NCBI GenBank assembly: GCA_030619245.1
Contig: JAUXBS010000023.1
Coordinates: forward strand, 1-9,833
Length of the DNA: 9,833 nucleotides
Reading direction: 5' to 3'
DNA from: Clostridia bacterium
GTDB taxonomy: Bacteria > UBA6262 > WVXT01 > JAUXBS01
The notes below the pieces were generated by a model. That model made no database searches, was not told the origin of the DNA, and was given only the letters and a program-made list of their open reading frames with translations. This document shows, in pieces, positions 1 through 5,748 of this stretch (within the stretch, counting starts at the first letter, position 1; each line of letters starts with the position of its first letter). Made by a program: the position numbers and the translations under genes.

Positions 1-94
1 CAGCTTTTTCTCCAAGTTCTTCCTGTGTTAAATTGGCTTTTTGCCTCTCTTCGCGTATGCGTTTTCCTATAATAGTATAAATGTCTTCAGTCAT
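1..94 (-). CDS. XRE-family helix-turn-helix transcriptional regulator, N-terminal fragment
   Basis: Only the first 31 codons are inside the window; the gene continues off the left edge. Read on the minus strand from the ATG at 94-92, it begins MTEDIYTIIGKRIREERQ and continues through the residues KANLTQEELGEKA. The pattern of I-G-x-x-I-R-x-x-R followed by L-T-Q-E-E-L-G is the first two helices of the Cro/C1 (HTH_3) DNA-binding fold. An AGGAGTT ribosome binding site (98-104) sits 3 to 4 nt before the ATG and supports this start. The gene is transcribed divergently from the acpS operon, with about 330 bp between the two starts, so it may regulate itself or its neighbour. That is inference; no operator was identified. 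The C-terminal half, and hence the regulator's class and ligand, are not visible. Confidence 0.8.
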   Translation of the reverse strand, partial: MTEDIYTIIGKRIREERQKANLTQEELGEKA

Positions 95-146
95 ATAAAC
101 TCCTGTTTTAATAATTGTTATAAACTCTTGTTATTATAGAAATATA

Positions 147-176
147 ATTATACTAATGAAAGCTCCTATATGTCCA
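147..176 (-). promoter_or_regulatory. Likely sigma-70 promoter of the minus-strand HTH regulator
   Basis: On the minus strand a TGGACA -35 box (plus-strand 171-176) is followed, after 18 nt, by a perfect TATAAT -10 box (plus-strand 147-152). Transcription would start near position 140 and give a leader of roughly 45 nt before the regulator's ATG at 94. The flanking DNA is very A+T rich, which favours promoter function but also raises the chance of a spurious -10 match. This was seen by eye only. Confidence 0.5.
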
Positions 177-200
177 GACAGGGAAAAGACACGGGGAGTG

Positions 201-325
201 TACGTATGCGAACGATGAGTGACGCCGACGATGGACAAAAGACAACAGCCCTTCGGGAAGGGCTCTCTTTGAGCAGCTTCCTCGTCTTTCCTTGAATCCG
301 TCTCAAAGCCTGTCCTTCATATGTA
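201..325 (+). ncRNA. Candidate structured RNA element, unidentified, between two divergent genes
   Basis: This stretch folds into a nested set of helices. An outer helix pairs 201-208 (TACGTATG) with 318-325 (CATATGTA), eight pairs including one G-U. An inner helix pairs 233-237 (GGACA) with 311-315 (TGTCC). Inside it are a hairpin of 247-253 with 258-264 (AGCCCTT, loop CGGG, AAGGGCT) and a helix of 267-273 (CTTTGAG) with 302-308 (CTCAAAG). The last three meet in a tight three-way junction. The outer helix's wobble pair is G-U only if the plus strand is transcribed (it becomes C-A on the other strand), which favours plus. Segment 209-232 is left as a 5' bulge and 274-301 as a large pyrimidine-rich loop. 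I recognise no riboswitch, 6S, SRP, tmRNA or RNase P motif. A stand-alone small RNA, a HEARO/omega-type RNA or a dispersed repeat are all possible. No clear promoter or terminator was found; a T5 run lies at 366-369 and just before. Confidence 0.4.
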
Positions 326-372
326 AAGCTATGTTAGGGACACTACACTATCGCTGAGCGGCGGTTTTTCAA

Positions 373-401
373 TTGACTTTGAAATAACTGTTATGTATAA
401 T
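373..401 (+). promoter_or_regulatory. Sigma-70 promoter of the acpS operon
   Basis: A -35 box TTGACT (373-378) and a perfect -10 box TATAAT (396-401) are separated by the optimal 17 nt. The expected start point is about 408, giving a leader of only about 15 nt that contains the AGAGGA ribosome binding site (413-418) before the acpS ATG at 424. With so short a leader there is no room for a riboswitch or attenuator. It is the only strong promoter seen ahead of the nine-gene run. Confidence 0.75.
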
Positions 402-423
402 AAACCGATTTTAGAGGATTATT

Positions 424-777
424 ATGAAAATATACGGTACCGGCATAGATATTGTAGAAGTAAGCAGGGTAAAGGATTTGCTCTGTAGTAATGAAAAATT
501 CAGGGACAGGGTTTTTACCGTTGGCGAGGTAAAATACTGTGAAGGCAGGAAGAAGAAGTACGAGCATTATGCGGTCCGTTTCGCGGCAAAGGAATCCGTG
601 TGGAAAGCGCTCGGGAAGGGCGGTATAGCCCTGAAGAGTATAGAAATAAAAAACGAGCCGGGCGGCAGGCCAAAGGTTATTATAAAACGCAATATGCTGA
701 ACAAAGGACGGAAGGTTATCATAACACTAAGCCATACGAATAATTATGCCGTTGCCCATGCCCTGGTGGTGGGTTGA
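424..777 (+). CDS. acpS: Holo-[acyl-carrier-protein] synthase (AcpS)
   Basis: AcpS transfers the 4'-phosphopantetheine arm of coenzyme A to a serine of apo-ACP, making the carrier active for fatty acid synthesis in the cytosol. The 117-residue length is typical of the family. The protein opens with GTGIDIVEV, whose Asp9 is the expected magnesium ligand. It has the signature RFAAKESVWKALG at residues 52-64, with Glu57 the second metal-binding residue and Lys61 the CoA-contacting lysine. A GGRP turn (80-83) and the terminal LSHT (102-105) strand, also family hallmarks, follow. An AGAGGA ribosome binding site (413-418) supports the ATG at 424. It is the first gene of the operon and its TGA overlaps the next ATG by one base (TGATG), so nnr translation is probably coupled to it. 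Adjacency of acpS and nnr is a common bacterial arrangement. Confidence 0.95.
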   Translation: MKIYGTGIDIVEVSRVKDLLCSNEKFRDRVFTVGEVKYCEGRKKKYEHYAVRFAAKESVWKALGKGGIALKSIEIKNEPGGRPKVIIKRNMLNKGRKVIITLSHTNNYAVAHALVVG

Positions 778-2324
778 TGGATATACTATCTGCAAAACAG
801 GTAAGGGAAATGGACCGGGCGGCAATTGCCGGAGGTATGCCCGGGATAAAGCTCATGGAAAACGCGGGCCGGGGGTTTGTTGAAGTCCTCCTGCGGTACC
901 AGGGAAGCCTGTCAGGGTTGAAGGCGGTTATTTTTACCGGGAAGGGGAACAACGGCGGTGATGGATTCGTTATTGCCAGGCATGTGAAGAAGTTAGGGGG
1001 AGAGGTCTGCATAGTAGCCCTTGCCGGGGCGGGGGAGCTAAAGGGGGATGCCCTTAAAAACTACAGGAAAATAAAGAAGTTTACAGGGGTTGAATACATT
1101 GATGGCGTCAACGCGCCTCTTGATGAAGTAAAACAGGCGGCAGTAGGGAGTGATTTCGTAGTTGACGCAATTTTCGGAACCGGTTTCCGGGGAAAGATAA
1201 CAGGCAGGGTAAAAGAAGTTGTTAAGGTGATAAATGATTCAGGGGTTTATGTGATTGCCTGCGATATCCCCTCGGGGGTGAACGGTGATACCGGTGAGGA
1301 CGGAGGGGGGACAGCCGTAAACGCCGACATGACCATTACGTTTGCATACCCCAAGCAGGGGCTGTTCTTATTGCCCGGCAGCAGGTACGCGGGTAACATT
1401 GAGGTGGTTGACATAGGGCTGGGTAAAAGCAGGGCGAAGAGCGGAATCCGGATGATTACCGGGGATGAAATAAGGGTGTCGCTGAAGAAGAGGGGGAAGG
1501 ACCTTCATAAGAATGATTTCGGGCACTTACTCGTGCTTGCCGGGTCAGCCGGCATGACGGGCGCTGCGGCGCTTACCTGCCTGGCAGCCCTGCGTATGGG
1601 CGCCGGGTTGGTTACCTTAGGTATCCCTGAAAGCCTGAACGATATACTTGAAGTAAAGTTAACGGAGGCAATGACTTTTCCACTGCCTGAAACGGACAGG
1701 AAGGCTTTAAGCCCTGATGCGTTTAAACCTATAGTTAATTTCATTAAGGACAGGAAGGTAAGCGCGCTTGCGGTAGGGCCGGGATTATCGGCAAATGAAG
1801 AAACCGGCGAACTGGTGAGAAGAATTGTAAGTAAGGTTAATCTGCCGTGTGTCCTTGACGCAGACGGGATAAATGCGTTTTCAGGGCGCGCCGCGGAACT
1901 GAAGAAGGCAAAGGCGAAGATAATAATTACTCCCCACACCGGGGAACTTGCAAGGTTAACGGGCAGGGCTTCCGGTGAGATTCAGAAGGACAGGTTAAAA
2001 ACCGCAAAGGATTTTGCAAAGAGTAATAACCTTATCTGTGTTCTTAAGGGGTACCAGACGGTTATAAGCGACGGCAACCAGGTTTGTATCAATCCCACAG
2101 GCAACCCGGGCATGGCTTCCGGGGGGACGGGTGACGTGCTGACGGGAATGATAGCCGGCAGGTTGTGCCAGGAGCCTGCCCGGGCGCGGTTAGACGCTGT
2201 AAGGGCAGGGGTATACCTGCATGGGTTGGCGGGAGACATTGCGCGCGAGGAAAAAGGGGAGATAAGTTTGATTGCTTCTGATATAATAGATGAAATACCG
2301 GAAGCGATAAGGTTTACCGGGTAG
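777..2324 (+). CDS. nnr: Bifunctional NAD(P)H-hydrate epimerase / ADP-dependent NAD(P)H-hydrate dehydratase
   Basis: This two-domain repair enzyme restores NAD(P)H damaged by hydration. The N-terminal epimerase (YjeF_N, about residues 1-215) interconverts the R and S forms of NAD(P)HX, and the C-terminal dehydratase (ribokinase-like, about 225-515) dehydrates the S form using ADP. N-domain evidence is the NNGGDG loop (58-63), VVDAIFGTGFRG (128-139) and ACDIPSGVNGDTGE (161-174). C-domain evidence is HLLVLAGSAGMTGAA (250-264), AVGPGLS (332-338), LDADGINAF (360-368), TPHTGE (385-390) and the phosphate-binding GNPGMASGGTGDVLTG (442-457). All key loops look intact, and 515 residues is normal for the fused form. 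The ATG at 777 is preferred because it gives the MDILSAKQVREMD opening and a one-base overlap with acpS. A TTG at 774 would add one residue and cannot be excluded. Confidence 0.95.
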   Translation: MDILSAKQVREMDRAAIAGGMPGIKLMENAGRGFVEVLLRYQGSLSGLKAVIFTGKGNNGGDGFVIARHVKKLGGEVCIVALAGAGELKGDALKNYRKIKKFTGVEYIDGVNAPLDEVKQAAVGSDFVVDAIFGTGFRGKITGRVKEVVKVINDSGVYVIACDIPSGVNGDTGEDGGGTAVNADMTITFAYPKQGLFLLPGSRYAGNIEVVDIGLGKSRAKSGIRMITGDEIRVSLKKRGKDLHKNDFGHLLVLAGSAGMTGAAALTCLAALRMGAGLVTLGIPESLNDILEVKLTEAMTFPLPETDRKALSPDAFKPIVNFIKDRKVSALAVGPGLSANEETGELVRRIVSKVNLPCVLDADGINAFSGRAAELKKAKAKIIITPHTGELARLTGRASGEIQKDRLKTAKDFAKSNNLICVLKGYQTVISDGNQVCINPTGNPGMASGGTGDVLTGMIAGRLCQEPARARLDAVRAGVYLHGLAGDIAREEKGEISLIASDIIDEIPEAIRFTG

Positions 2325-2381
2325 GGTGCGCTCTACCAGGAAAAGTCAGGAATAATAAAGGAGAAAGAGAGGTAAGAAAAG

Positions 2382-2642
2382 ATGATGAGCATTATTATCG
2401 GTTTAGTTACAGTCGCGGCTGGTATTGCGGGAATGGTGATGAAGTGGTTCGGAGGAGAGGTAACGGGCCTTGAGATGTTTCTCAGGGCGCTTGTGGCAGT
2501 TGTCCCGGCATTGCTGATAGTGAGTGGTTTAATAGCGGTGATTGCCGGAATCAGCGGAATGAAGGACAAGGCTGCCGAGGAAAAAGAGAAGAAACCGGAG
2601 CCGGAACAGCCAAAACCCGAGGCAGGAGAAAAAAAGAAATAA
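2382..2642 (+). CDS. Small two-helix membrane protein with charged C-terminal tail, function unknown
   Basis: I do not recognise a family. The 86-residue product has two hydrophobic segments (about residues 3-20 and 36-59) joined by a short linker with MKWFGGEVTGLE (20-31). It ends in a highly charged tail (61-86) rich in Lys, Glu and Pro, which would probably sit in the cytoplasm. The two hydrophobic segments resemble each other: GLVTVAAGIAGM (7-18) aligns without gaps to GLIAVIAGISGM (49-60). This suggests an internal duplication of one glycine-rich helix. Two ribosome-binding-like stretches precede it; GAGAGG (2367-2372) is well placed for the ATG at 2382, and a second ATG at 2385 is an alternative start. 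It lies 57 nt after nnr and 36 nt before thiL on the same strand, so it is likely co-transcribed. Reading frame and spacing support a real gene, but position gives no specific function. Confidence 0.75.
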   Translation: MMSIIIGLVTVAAGIAGMVMKWFGGEVTGLEMFLRALVAVVPALLIVSGLIAVIAGISGMKDKAAEEKEKKPEPEQPKPEAGEKKK

Positions 2643-2653
2643 CTTTGACGGTT

Positions 2654-2670
2654 GCCGGCTGTATGCCGGC
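2654..2670 (+). promoter_or_regulatory. Short GC-rich hairpin just upstream of the thiL ribosome binding site
   Basis: GCCGGC (2654-2659) and GCCGGC (2665-2670) can pair around a TGTAT loop, giving a six-pair all-GC stem. It ends one base or less from the GGTGA that serves as ribosome binding site for the ATG at 2679. No T-run follows, so it is not a classical terminator. It could modulate thiL translation or protect the mRNA; that is inference. No TPP-riboswitch motif is present here. Confidence 0.25.
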
Positions 2671-2678
2671 GGTGAAAA

Positions 2679-3701
2679 ATGAAAGTCCATGAAATAGGTG
2701 AATCCGGCCTGATAGACAGGATAAGAAACCTGGTTGAAAAAAAAACCGGGAGTCTTAAACAAGTGGTATTAAGCATAGGGGATGATACTGCTGTAATAAA
2801 GCCATCAAAAGGCAAATTGCTGCTTGCTACAACAGATACTCTTGTAGATAAAGTCCATTTTGACAGTAAGTTAACAGGAGCGGCTAAAATCGGGCACAAG
2901 GCAATGGTTTCCAATATTAGTGATATAATTGCCATGGGAGGTGTCCCGAAATATGCCCTGGTAAGCCTGGGTCTCCCCGGGAATAGCTGTGTGGAATTTG
3001 TGGATAACCTGTACAGGGGAATGATGAAGGTGGCAGGCAGGTATGGAGTGGCAATAGTAGGTGGCGATACAGTAGAATCCCCGAGAAATTTAGTAATTAC
3101 TTTAACTTTACTGGGTGAAGCCACTAAAAAACAACTGGTTTCAAGGAGTGGAGCGGAGATTGGGGATAAGTTGTTAGTAACCGGGACATTCGGTGATTCT
3201 GCTGCCGGCCTGGAACTGCTCATAAGGCGCAACGGGAAGATGAAGAAGAGTTACAGACAGCTGGTCAAAAGGCATCAGGAACCGGAACCAAGGGCAGGGG
3301 AATCACGTATTATTGCCGTAAAAGGCCTTGCCACATCAATGATTGATTCAAGTGACGGGCTTGATGTGTCAGTTAGGTCCATTTGCAGGGAAAGCAGGGT
3401 TGGAGCAAGGGTTTACCCTGAAAGAGTACCCGTTTCGTCCGCGCTCAGGAGTTTTACGGGCGCAGGGGGTAAAGCAGACGGGGATTCAGCGCTGATGAAG
3501 TACGCTATTTATGGCGGTGAGGATTTTGAACTGGTTTTTACCGTGCCTGAAAGCAGGCTGGGGAACGCCCTGAAGAGTATACCGGGGACAAGGTGCATAG
3601 GGGAAATAGTTCCGCATAAATCCGGGATAAAGTATGTCAGTAACGGCAGGGTGGCCAGGGTGAAGGGCGGCAGTTTCAAGCACTTTAAGAAAAACAATTG
3701 A
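2679..3701 (+). CDS. thiL: Thiamine-monophosphate kinase (ThiL)
   Basis: ThiL phosphorylates thiamine monophosphate with ATP to make thiamine pyrophosphate, the last step of cofactor synthesis, in the cytosol. The 340-residue protein has the PurM/ThiL-type ATP-binding layout. It opens with the GESGLIDRI region (7-15), followed by the magnesium-binding GDD (34-36), TTDTLVDKVHF (51-61), KAMVSNISDIIAMGG (74-88) and GGDT (128-131). The C-terminal half has DSSDGL (223-228) and YGGEDFEL (278-285), and the family's closing aromatic-rich turn is seen as SFKHF (332-336). All expected acidic metal ligands are present. The start follows a weak GGTGA site immediately after a GC hairpin (2654-2670). No other thiamine gene is in the window, so it is separated from any thi cluster. 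It lies 18 nt before tsaE, a neighbourhood seen in many bacteria. Confidence 0.95.
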   Translation: MKVHEIGESGLIDRIRNLVEKKTGSLKQVVLSIGDDTAVIKPSKGKLLLATTDTLVDKVHFDSKLTGAAKIGHKAMVSNISDIIAMGGVPKYALVSLGLPGNSCVEFVDNLYRGMMKVAGRYGVAIVGGDTVESPRNLVITLTLLGEATKKQLVSRSGAEIGDKLLVTGTFGDSAAGLELLIRRNGKMKKSYRQLVKRHQEPEPRAGESRIIAVKGLATSMIDSSDGLDVSVRSICRESRVGARVYPERVPVSSALRSFTGAGGKADGDSALMKYAIYGGEDFELVFTVPESRLGNALKSIPGTRCIGEIVPHKSGIKYVSNGRVARVKGGSFKHFKKNN

Positions 3702-3719
3702 ATTCAGTATGGAAGAATC

Positions 3720-4163
3720 ATGCAGAAATATTTATTTAAATCAGATAGTCCTGAAACCACTTTTGAAATAGGCGTTAGTATAGGCAGCCGGTTGAAGGCA
3801 AAAGATATTGTCTGCCTTACCGGAGAGTTAGGGGCGGGCAAGACAACGCTTATAAAGGGGATTGCAGGGGGAGCGGGAGTTAAAGACCGGGTAACGAGCC
3901 CTTCCTTCAAACTGATAAACGAGTATACCGGCAAAGTGCCTTTTTACCATTTTGATTTATACCGGCTTGAAAGGGTTGATGATATACAGCAGATAGGCTA
4001 TGAAGAGTATTTCTATGGTAATGGCATAACCGTTGTGGAATGGGCTGAGAAACTTAAAGAGTTGCTGCCTGCGGAAAGAATTGAAATATATTTATTCTAT
4101 ACCGGCAGTAATTCAAGGGAATTGGAAATCAGTAGTACGAGAGCGTTGGATTTAAAGAAATAA
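3720..4163 (+). CDS. tsaE: tRNA t6A biosynthesis ATPase TsaE
   Basis: TsaE is the small P-loop ATPase that drives the TsaB-TsaD complex in making N6-threonylcarbamoyladenosine at position 37 of ANN-decoding tRNAs. The 147-residue length is typical. The Walker A loop is TGELGAGKTT (34-43). It is followed by VTSPSFKLINEY (58-69), HFDLYRL (77-83) containing the family's conserved Asp79, and VVEWAEK (105-111) with the Glu107-Trp108 pair. A GGAAG ribosome binding site lies about 4 nt before the ATG at 3720. The TAA stop shares one base with the ATG of tsaB (TAATG), so the two partner proteins are probably translated in a coupled way. TsaC and TsaD, which complete the pathway, are not in the window. 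Confidence 0.95.
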   Translation: MQKYLFKSDSPETTFEIGVSIGSRLKAKDIVCLTGELGAGKTTLIKGIAGGAGVKDRVTSPSFKLINEYTGKVPFYHFDLYRLERVDDIQQIGYEEYFYGNGITVVEWAEKLKELLPAERIEIYLFYTGSNSRELEISSTRALDLKK

Positions 4164-4900
4164 TGAAAGTACTGGGCATAGAAACTTCTTCGGGGATTTG
4201 CAGCGCTGCGCTGGCGGACGGGGAAAAAATAAAAGACGAGATTTCATTGAATGAAGGGCTCGTCCACTCGGAGAAACTGCTGACGCTGGTTGATAAACTG
4301 CTAAAAAGGAACAGGGTATCCATTGGAGGCCTTGACGGTATAGCGGTAAGTACGGGGCCGGGCTCATTCACGGGAATACGCGTTGGTGTTTCTGCCGCGC
4401 GGGGCCTGGCGCAGGGTTTGAAAGCGCCTCTTGCGGGTATCAGCAGCCTTGACGGCCTGGCATACAACGCCCTGGGGACAAAGAAGGTTGACGGGGGTAT
4501 TATATGTCCCGTGATTAATGCCCTGAGGGGGGAGGTTTTTACCGCGGTTTACCGCAGGGTAAAGGGAGGCATCAGGAGGTTGACGGAGTACAGCCTTATA
4601 GAAATGGATTCCCTTTTAAATGATTTAAGCAATAAAAAAGAGGAGGTTTATTTCTTCGGAGATGCTGTTGACCTGCATATTGATTTAATAAAAAGCAGTC
4701 CCGGCAGGTATGAAATTGCAGGCAGGAAAATCAGGTATGCTTCAGCGTTAAGCATAATAATGGCAGGGATGAAAAAGATACCGGAAAGCAAGAAGGGAAA
4801 CTACACAGAAGTACTGCCTCTGTATATAAGGAAGCCGGAAGCGGAGGTAAAATGGAGAGAAAAAAATGAGAAAATTAAAACTGGGGTTACCAAAGGGTAG
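4163..4900 (+). CDS. tsaB: tRNA t6A biosynthesis protein TsaB
   Basis: TsaB is the catalytically inactive ASKHA-fold partner that dimerises with TsaD in the t6A-forming complex. The 245-residue product begins [10 protein letters not shown], the phosphate-1-like strand of the fold, and carries HSE (35-37) and the hallmark [13 protein letters not shown] (63-75). The segment [15 protein letters not shown] and the end block [12 protein letters not shown] also fit TsaB. The start ATG overlaps the tsaE stop by one base. The C-terminus runs on as a lysine-rich tail of about 15 residues past the LYIRKPEAE block and overlaps the start of hisG by 35 nt, in another frame. The common neighbour rimI, and tsaD itself, are missing here; hisG occupies the downstream position instead. 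Confidence 0.93.
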   Translation: MKVLGIETSSGICSAALADGEKIKDEISLNEGLVHSEKLLTLVDKLLKRNRVSIGGLDGIAVSTGPGSFTGIRVGVSAARGLAQGLKAPLAGISSLDGLAYNALGTKKVDGGIICPVINALRGEVFTAVYRRVKGGIRRLTEYSLIEMDSLLNDLSNKKEEVYFFGDAVDLHIDLIKSSPGRYEIAGRKIRYASALSIIMAGMKKIPESKKGNYTEVLPLYIRKPEAEVKWREKNEKIKTGVTKG

Positions 4901-5738
4901 TTTACAGCAGTCAACCATGGAGCTGTTTTCAAAGGCGGGAATAAACGTGTCTCCTTCGGACCGGTCATACTTTCCGTCAAGCGATGACAGGGAACTTGAT
5001 ATTATGCTGGTGCGCAGCCAGGAGATGCCGGTCTACGTTGAACGCGGGGTTTTCGACCTGGGGATTACGGGGTATGACTGGATTCTTGAAAATAACTCAT
5101 CAGTTAAACAGGTGTGTGAACTGGTTTACGGTAAAACCGGCTACAAGCCGGTCAGGTGGGTGCTTGCGGTCCCTGAAGGTTCAAAAATAAAATCCGCAAA
5201 AGACCTCAGGGGGAAAAGTATTGCCACCGAGGTGGTTAACATTACAAAGAATTACCTGAGGGGGAAAAAGGTAAAGGCGGACGTGGAGTTTTCCTGGGGG
5301 GCGACTGAGGCAAAGGCGGGTTACCTGGTGGACGCGATAGTGGAATTGACTGAAACAGGTTCTTCCCTGAAGGCGAACAAGTTAAAGGTGATAGATGAGG
5401 TGCTTGCGTCAACAACGAGGTTGATTGCCTGTAAGAAGTCCTATGCGGACCCCTGGAAGAGGAAGAAGATTGAAAACATAGCTATCCTCCTGAAGGGCGC
5501 GTTATCCGCCCAGGGGATGGTCGGGATTAAGATGAATATCAGGGAAGGGAACCTGAATAAGATAATGAACATCCTGCCTGCCTTGAAAAAACCCACTGTA
5601 TCGCGGCTTACAATTAAGGGCTGGGTGGCGCTGGAAGTGATATTGAACGAGGAATCCCTGAAGAGGATAATACCCGAACTAAAGCGCGCGGGAGCGGAAG
5701 GCATCATTGAATACCCGCTTAACAAACTCATATTATAG
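4866..5738 (+). CDS. hisG: ATP phosphoribosyltransferase, long form (HisG)
   Basis: HisG joins ATP and PRPP to form phosphoribosyl-ATP, the committed and feedback-controlled step of histidine synthesis. The 290-residue length indicates the long form with its own C-terminal regulatory domain, so HisZ should not be needed. The catalytic part has [20 protein letters not shown] (6-25), [12 protein letters not shown] (61-72), [11 protein letters not shown] (121-131) and the PRPP-binding stretch [20 protein letters not shown] (144-163), continuing into TGSS. The C-terminal ferredoxin-like domain (about 215-290) includes MVGIKMNI (218-225), [12 protein letters not shown] (237-248), GWVALEVIL (252-260) and [15 protein letters not shown] (275-289), the histidine-sensing module. 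GGAGAG (about 4853-4858) supports the ATG at 4866. No other his gene is nearby, so histidine genes are dispersed or arranged elsewhere. It overlaps tsaB by 35 nt. Confidence 0.95.
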   Translation: MRKLKLGLPKGSLQQSTMELFSKAGINVSPSDRSYFPSSDDRELDIMLVRSQEMPVYVERGVFDLGITGYDWILENNSSVKQVCELVYGKTGYKPVRWVLAVPEGSKIKSAKDLRGKSIATEVVNITKNYLRGKKVKADVEFSWGATEAKAGYLVDAIVELTETGSSLKANKLKVIDEVLASTTRLIACKKSYADPWKRKKIENIAILLKGALSAQGMVGIKMNIREGNLNKIMNILPALKKPTVSRLTIKGWVALEVILNEESLKRIIPELKRAGAEGIIEYPLNKLIL

Positions 5739-5741
5739 GAG
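5737..5741 (+). promoter_or_regulatory. Ribosome binding site fixing the gltX start
   Basis: AGGAG overlaps the last bases of the hisG TAG stop and lies 7 nt before the ATG at 5749. This decides the start: an in-frame ATG at 5707 would add 14 residues ([14 protein letters not shown]) that lie inside hisG and precede the conserved KKVRVRFAPSPTG opening of glutamyl-tRNA synthetases. Confidence 0.8.
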
Positions 5742-5748
5742 AAAAATA

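Noticed and set aside
206..295. 29-codon plus-strand ORF (MRTMSDADDGQ...) with a GGGGAG site 7 nt before its ATG
   Set aside because: It lies across the helices of the structured element, including both strands of the GC hairpin, has no recognisable composition or motif, and its start falls within the outer helix. A small peptide cannot be excluded but RNA structure explains the sequence better.
1505..1939. 144-residue minus-strand open frame within nnr
   Set aside because: It is antisense to the conserved dehydratase domain and shows only compositional bias, so it is a shadow frame.
2333..3232. 299-residue minus-strand open frame opposite the small membrane gene and thiL
   Set aside because: Its translation is a Ser/Pro/Thr/Ile-rich low-complexity shadow caused by codon bias of the plus strand, with no motifs and no ribosome binding site. 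thiL on the plus strand has complete family motifs.
5707..5748. Upstream in-frame ATG extending gltX by 14 residues
   Set aside because: The extension lies inside hisG, lacks a ribosome binding site and precedes the conserved N-terminus. AGGAG at 5737-5741 points to the ATG at 5749.
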